DNA of 41,620 nt from Methylococcaceae bacterium (GTDB lineage: Bacteria; Pseudomonadota; Gammaproteobacteria; Methylococcales; Methylomonadaceae). Position 1 is the first letter of the stretch, and the number at the start of each line of letters is the position of its first letter. The notes below the pieces were generated by a model. The model was not told the DNA's origin. It saw only the letters and a list, made by a program, of their open reading frames with translations, and did not search any database. Below are positions 40,501-41,620 of this stretch, piece by piece. The stretch is taken from the NCBI GenBank assembly GCA_005772825.1, contig SXIP01000180.1:1-41620 (forward strand), in the 5' to 3' direction. Made by a program: the position numbers and the translations under genes.

Positions 40501-41280
40501 ATGATTAAAAGTCCGTTATCGGGCTGGATGGGTGGTAAATACCAGTTATCTAAACAGATTGTTTCTATGATTCCTGCGCATACGTGTTACTGCGAACCGT
40601 TCGCCGGTGCCGCGTGGGTGTTTTTCAGGAAGGATAAGTCAGATGTTGAGGTGTTGAATGACATTAATACTGACATTATTACCCTGTATCGGGTGATTCA
40701 GCATCATTTAGAGGAATTTATTCGTTGGTTTAAGTGGGTTTTGGTTAGTCGCACCGAGTTTAATCGCTGGCTGAAAACAGAGCCGGAAACGTTGACGGAT
40801 ATTCAACGGGCGGTTAGGTTTTTCTATATACAGAAGAACTCGTTTGCCGGACGTATTGATAAGCCTACGTTTGGTTATGCGCCATCAAGACGGCCAAGAT
40901 TAAATTTATTGCGAGTTGAAGAGGATTTGTCCGGCGCTCATTTAAGACTGTCCGAAGTTTATATAGAAAATCTGCCTTATGCTGAATTGATTAAGCGCTA
41001 TGACCGGGAAAATACGTTTTTCTATATCGATCCGCCCTATTTTGATTGTGAGGATTATTACGGCAAAAATATCTTTTCTAAAGCTGATTTTGAGTTGCTC
41101 TCTAATCAATTGAAAGCTATTCGTGGCAAGTTTTTGTTAAGTCTGAATGATACGCCTGAAGTCAGGGAAATATTTGCAGGTTTCATTATTGAGCCTGTTT
41201 CTGTGCGGTATTCATGCGGTACTACAAAGACTGTCGCTAAGGAGGTGTTAATCCGAAATTACGAATTAACGGGTAATTAA
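40501..41280 (+). CDS. dam: Orphan DNA adenine methylase (D12/Dam class)
   Basis: This 259-residue protein contains motif I at CEPFAGAAWVFF (31-42), DPPY at 177-180 and an N-terminal GWMGGKYQL, all typical of D12-class N6-adenine methyltransferases. AGGTGG lies 5 nt before the ATG at 40501; a GTG three codons earlier is weaker. No cognate endonuclease is nearby. Target GATC is likely but not proven. Such enzymes protect phage DNA or regulate genes. Confidence 0.9.
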   Translation: MIKSPLSGWMGGKYQLSKQIVSMIPAHTCYCEPFAGAAWVFFRKDKSDVEVLNDINTDIITLYRVIQHHLEEFIRWFKWVLVSRTEFNRWLKTEPETLTDIQRAVRFFYIQKNSFAGRIDKPTFGYAPSRRPRLNLLRVEEDLSGAHLRLSEVYIENLPYAELIKRYDRENTFFYIDPPYFDCEDYYGKNIFSKADFELLSNQLKAIRGKFLLSLNDTPEVREIFAGFIIEPVSVRYSCGTTKTVAKEVLIRNYELTGN

Positions 41281-41286
41281 TGTTGA

Positions 41287-41324
41287 AAATGGTGGTAGAT
41301 TTTTTTTATTTTTTACCACCATTT
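41287..41324 (+). terminator. Terminator after the Dam gene
   Basis: AAATGGTGGTA and TACCACCATTT form a perfect 11-bp inverted repeat around a T-rich 16-nt loop, followed after a short gap by TTTTTTT. It could stop both phage transcripts and host reads entering from the right. Confidence 0.75.
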
Positions 41325-41367
41325 CATGCTTTTTTTGCCGGTAAAAGTTGATTATTCTTTAAATCTG

Positions 41368-41467
41368 TCGCAAATTATCTTTTTTACTATTTCACACTAT
41401 TTCGTTTAAATAATTGATTTTAAAAGACCAATTTTAATTTATCCGGTTATAGTTGTTCGCATATTAA
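41368..41467. promoter_or_regulatory. Terminal transposase-binding sites at the right window end (widely spaced)
   Basis: On the minus strand TTAATATGCGA (41467-41457) begins 13 bp inside the terminus, matching the offset at the other end. ATAATTTGCGA (41378-41368) lies about 89 bp further in. Wide spacing is Mu-left-like. The 41325-41480 stretch has no gene. Binding is inferred from symmetry. Confidence 0.7.
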
Positions 41468-41480
41468 ATGTCTCCCCACA

Positions 41481-41485
41481 GCAAC
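41481..41485. repeat. Right copy of the 5-bp target-site duplication (GCAAC)
   Basis: GCAAC directly follows the ACA terminus and equals the sequence just outside the TGT terminus at the left end. Confidence 0.93.
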
Positions 41486-41620
41486 ACCCGGCAATGCCTC
41501 ATAAACCGCGTTGCTATACCCTTCATACATATCCACACAGACCCGTTGGATGGTCGCTTTTTGGGGTGTTGGAATCGCCGCTAAAAAAACCTTGACCGTG
41601 TCTTTTTTTCGATCCGGCAA
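41481..41620 (-). pseudogene. ISL3-family transposase, N-terminal-side fragment, interrupted by the prophage
   Basis: Reading leftward, the frame encodes LPDRKKDTVKVFLAAIP followed by VCVDMYEGYSNAVYEALPG, the ISL3-family block that precedes VDRFHVAKHYR. The gene start lies beyond the window edge. VDMYEGY contains one of the DDE acidic residues of the family. This half joins in frame with the fragment at the window start. Confidence 0.88.

Larger units (their letters stand above)
141..41480. mobile_element. Complete Mu-like transposable prophage (siphovirus, B3/D3112-like)
   Basis: The element is bounded by 5'-TGT and ACA-3', carries matching TTAATWTGCGA boxes 13 bp inside each terminus, and is flanked by a 5-bp duplication. 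It encodes a full set of functions: repressor, Ner, transposase A, activator B, GemA, Mor, endolysin and holin candidates, both terminase subunits, portal, MuF, gpG, protease/scaffold, capsid, connectors, tail tube, tape measure, tip and fibre. No frameshift or nonsense mutation is visible in any core gene, so it may still be able to replicate; this is inferred from gene integrity only. The gene order is split into two divergent arms, unlike Mu. Confidence 0.95.

Noticed and set aside
17640-41345. Inverted repeats at the proposed inversion breakpoints
   Set aside because: Only a short GGCAAAAAAA-type match in opposite orientation near 17644 and 41330 was found, too A-rich to mean anything.
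1-41620. CRISPR arrays, rRNA genes, integrase and tyrosine-recombinase att sites
   Set aside because: No regularly spaced repeats, no rRNA-like sequence and no integrase gene were seen; the phage uses a Mu-type transposase instead.

Overview
The window is almost entirely one complete Mu-like transposable prophage of 41,340 bp (141-41480). It lies inside a host ISL3-family transposase gene, whose two halves are the first 140 and last 140 bases of the window. The prophage ends are TGT...ACA and are flanked by a perfect 5-bp target duplication, GCAAC. Removing the prophage plus one copy of GCAAC restores the transposase reading frame. The host is probably a gammaproteobacterium of moderate GC content, judging by gene style and ribosome-binding sites; I cannot name the genus. 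Protein order and families resemble the siphovirus-type Mu relatives (B3/D3112-like) rather than Mu itself, because the tail is long and non-contractile: tape measure, DUF2460, BR0599, NlpC/P60 and tip protein, with no sheath or baseplate genes.

Layout. (a) 194-17564, minus strand: head completion and tail operon, running leftward from protease/scaffold, decoration protein and capsid through connectors, tail tube and tape measure to tip proteins and a collagen-like fibre at the extreme left end. Many genes overlap by 4 nt. (b) 17565-21000: accessory region with one unknown plus-strand gene, two mini-ORFs, and a leftward pair encoding a three-Cys-motif protein (Gp37/Gp68, DUF5131) and its partner TcmP. 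(c) 21027-22390: leftward secreted nuclease and a LexA-like (S24) repressor. (d) 22407-31820: rightward early/middle operon with Ner, DUF3102-like protein, MuA-type transposase, MuB-type ATPase, DUF3164, GemA and Mor, plus many small proteins. (e) 31828-34000: lipoprotein, terminator, then lysis genes. (f) 33992-40300: packaging and first head genes (small and large terminase, portal, MuF protein, gpG). (g) 40301-41480: structured intergenic DNA, an orphan DNA adenine methylase, a terminator and the right end.

Working model: the repressor, nuclease and TcmP pair form the block likely expressed in the lysogen. The early promoter at 22407-22434 drives replication-transposition and ends in Mor, which should activate late genes. 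Late genes are split into two divergent arms. Flipping a single block of about 23.7 kb (from about 17.6 kb to about 41.4 kb) would give the canonical Mu-family order exactly, including the repressor next to the left-type end and gpG upstream of the protease. The terminal transposase sites agree: the tail-fibre end has a tandem, Mu-right-like pair, and the other end has a wide, Mu-left-like pair.

Most interesting for follow-up: the TcmP/three-Cys cargo pair with a GATC-containing palindrome over its promoter, the inverted genome plan, a tRNA-like antisense element at 39727-39804, and a nuclease-like tail on the MuF protein. No CRISPR array, rRNA gene or canonical tRNA was seen. No stretch over 300 bases lacks a gene.
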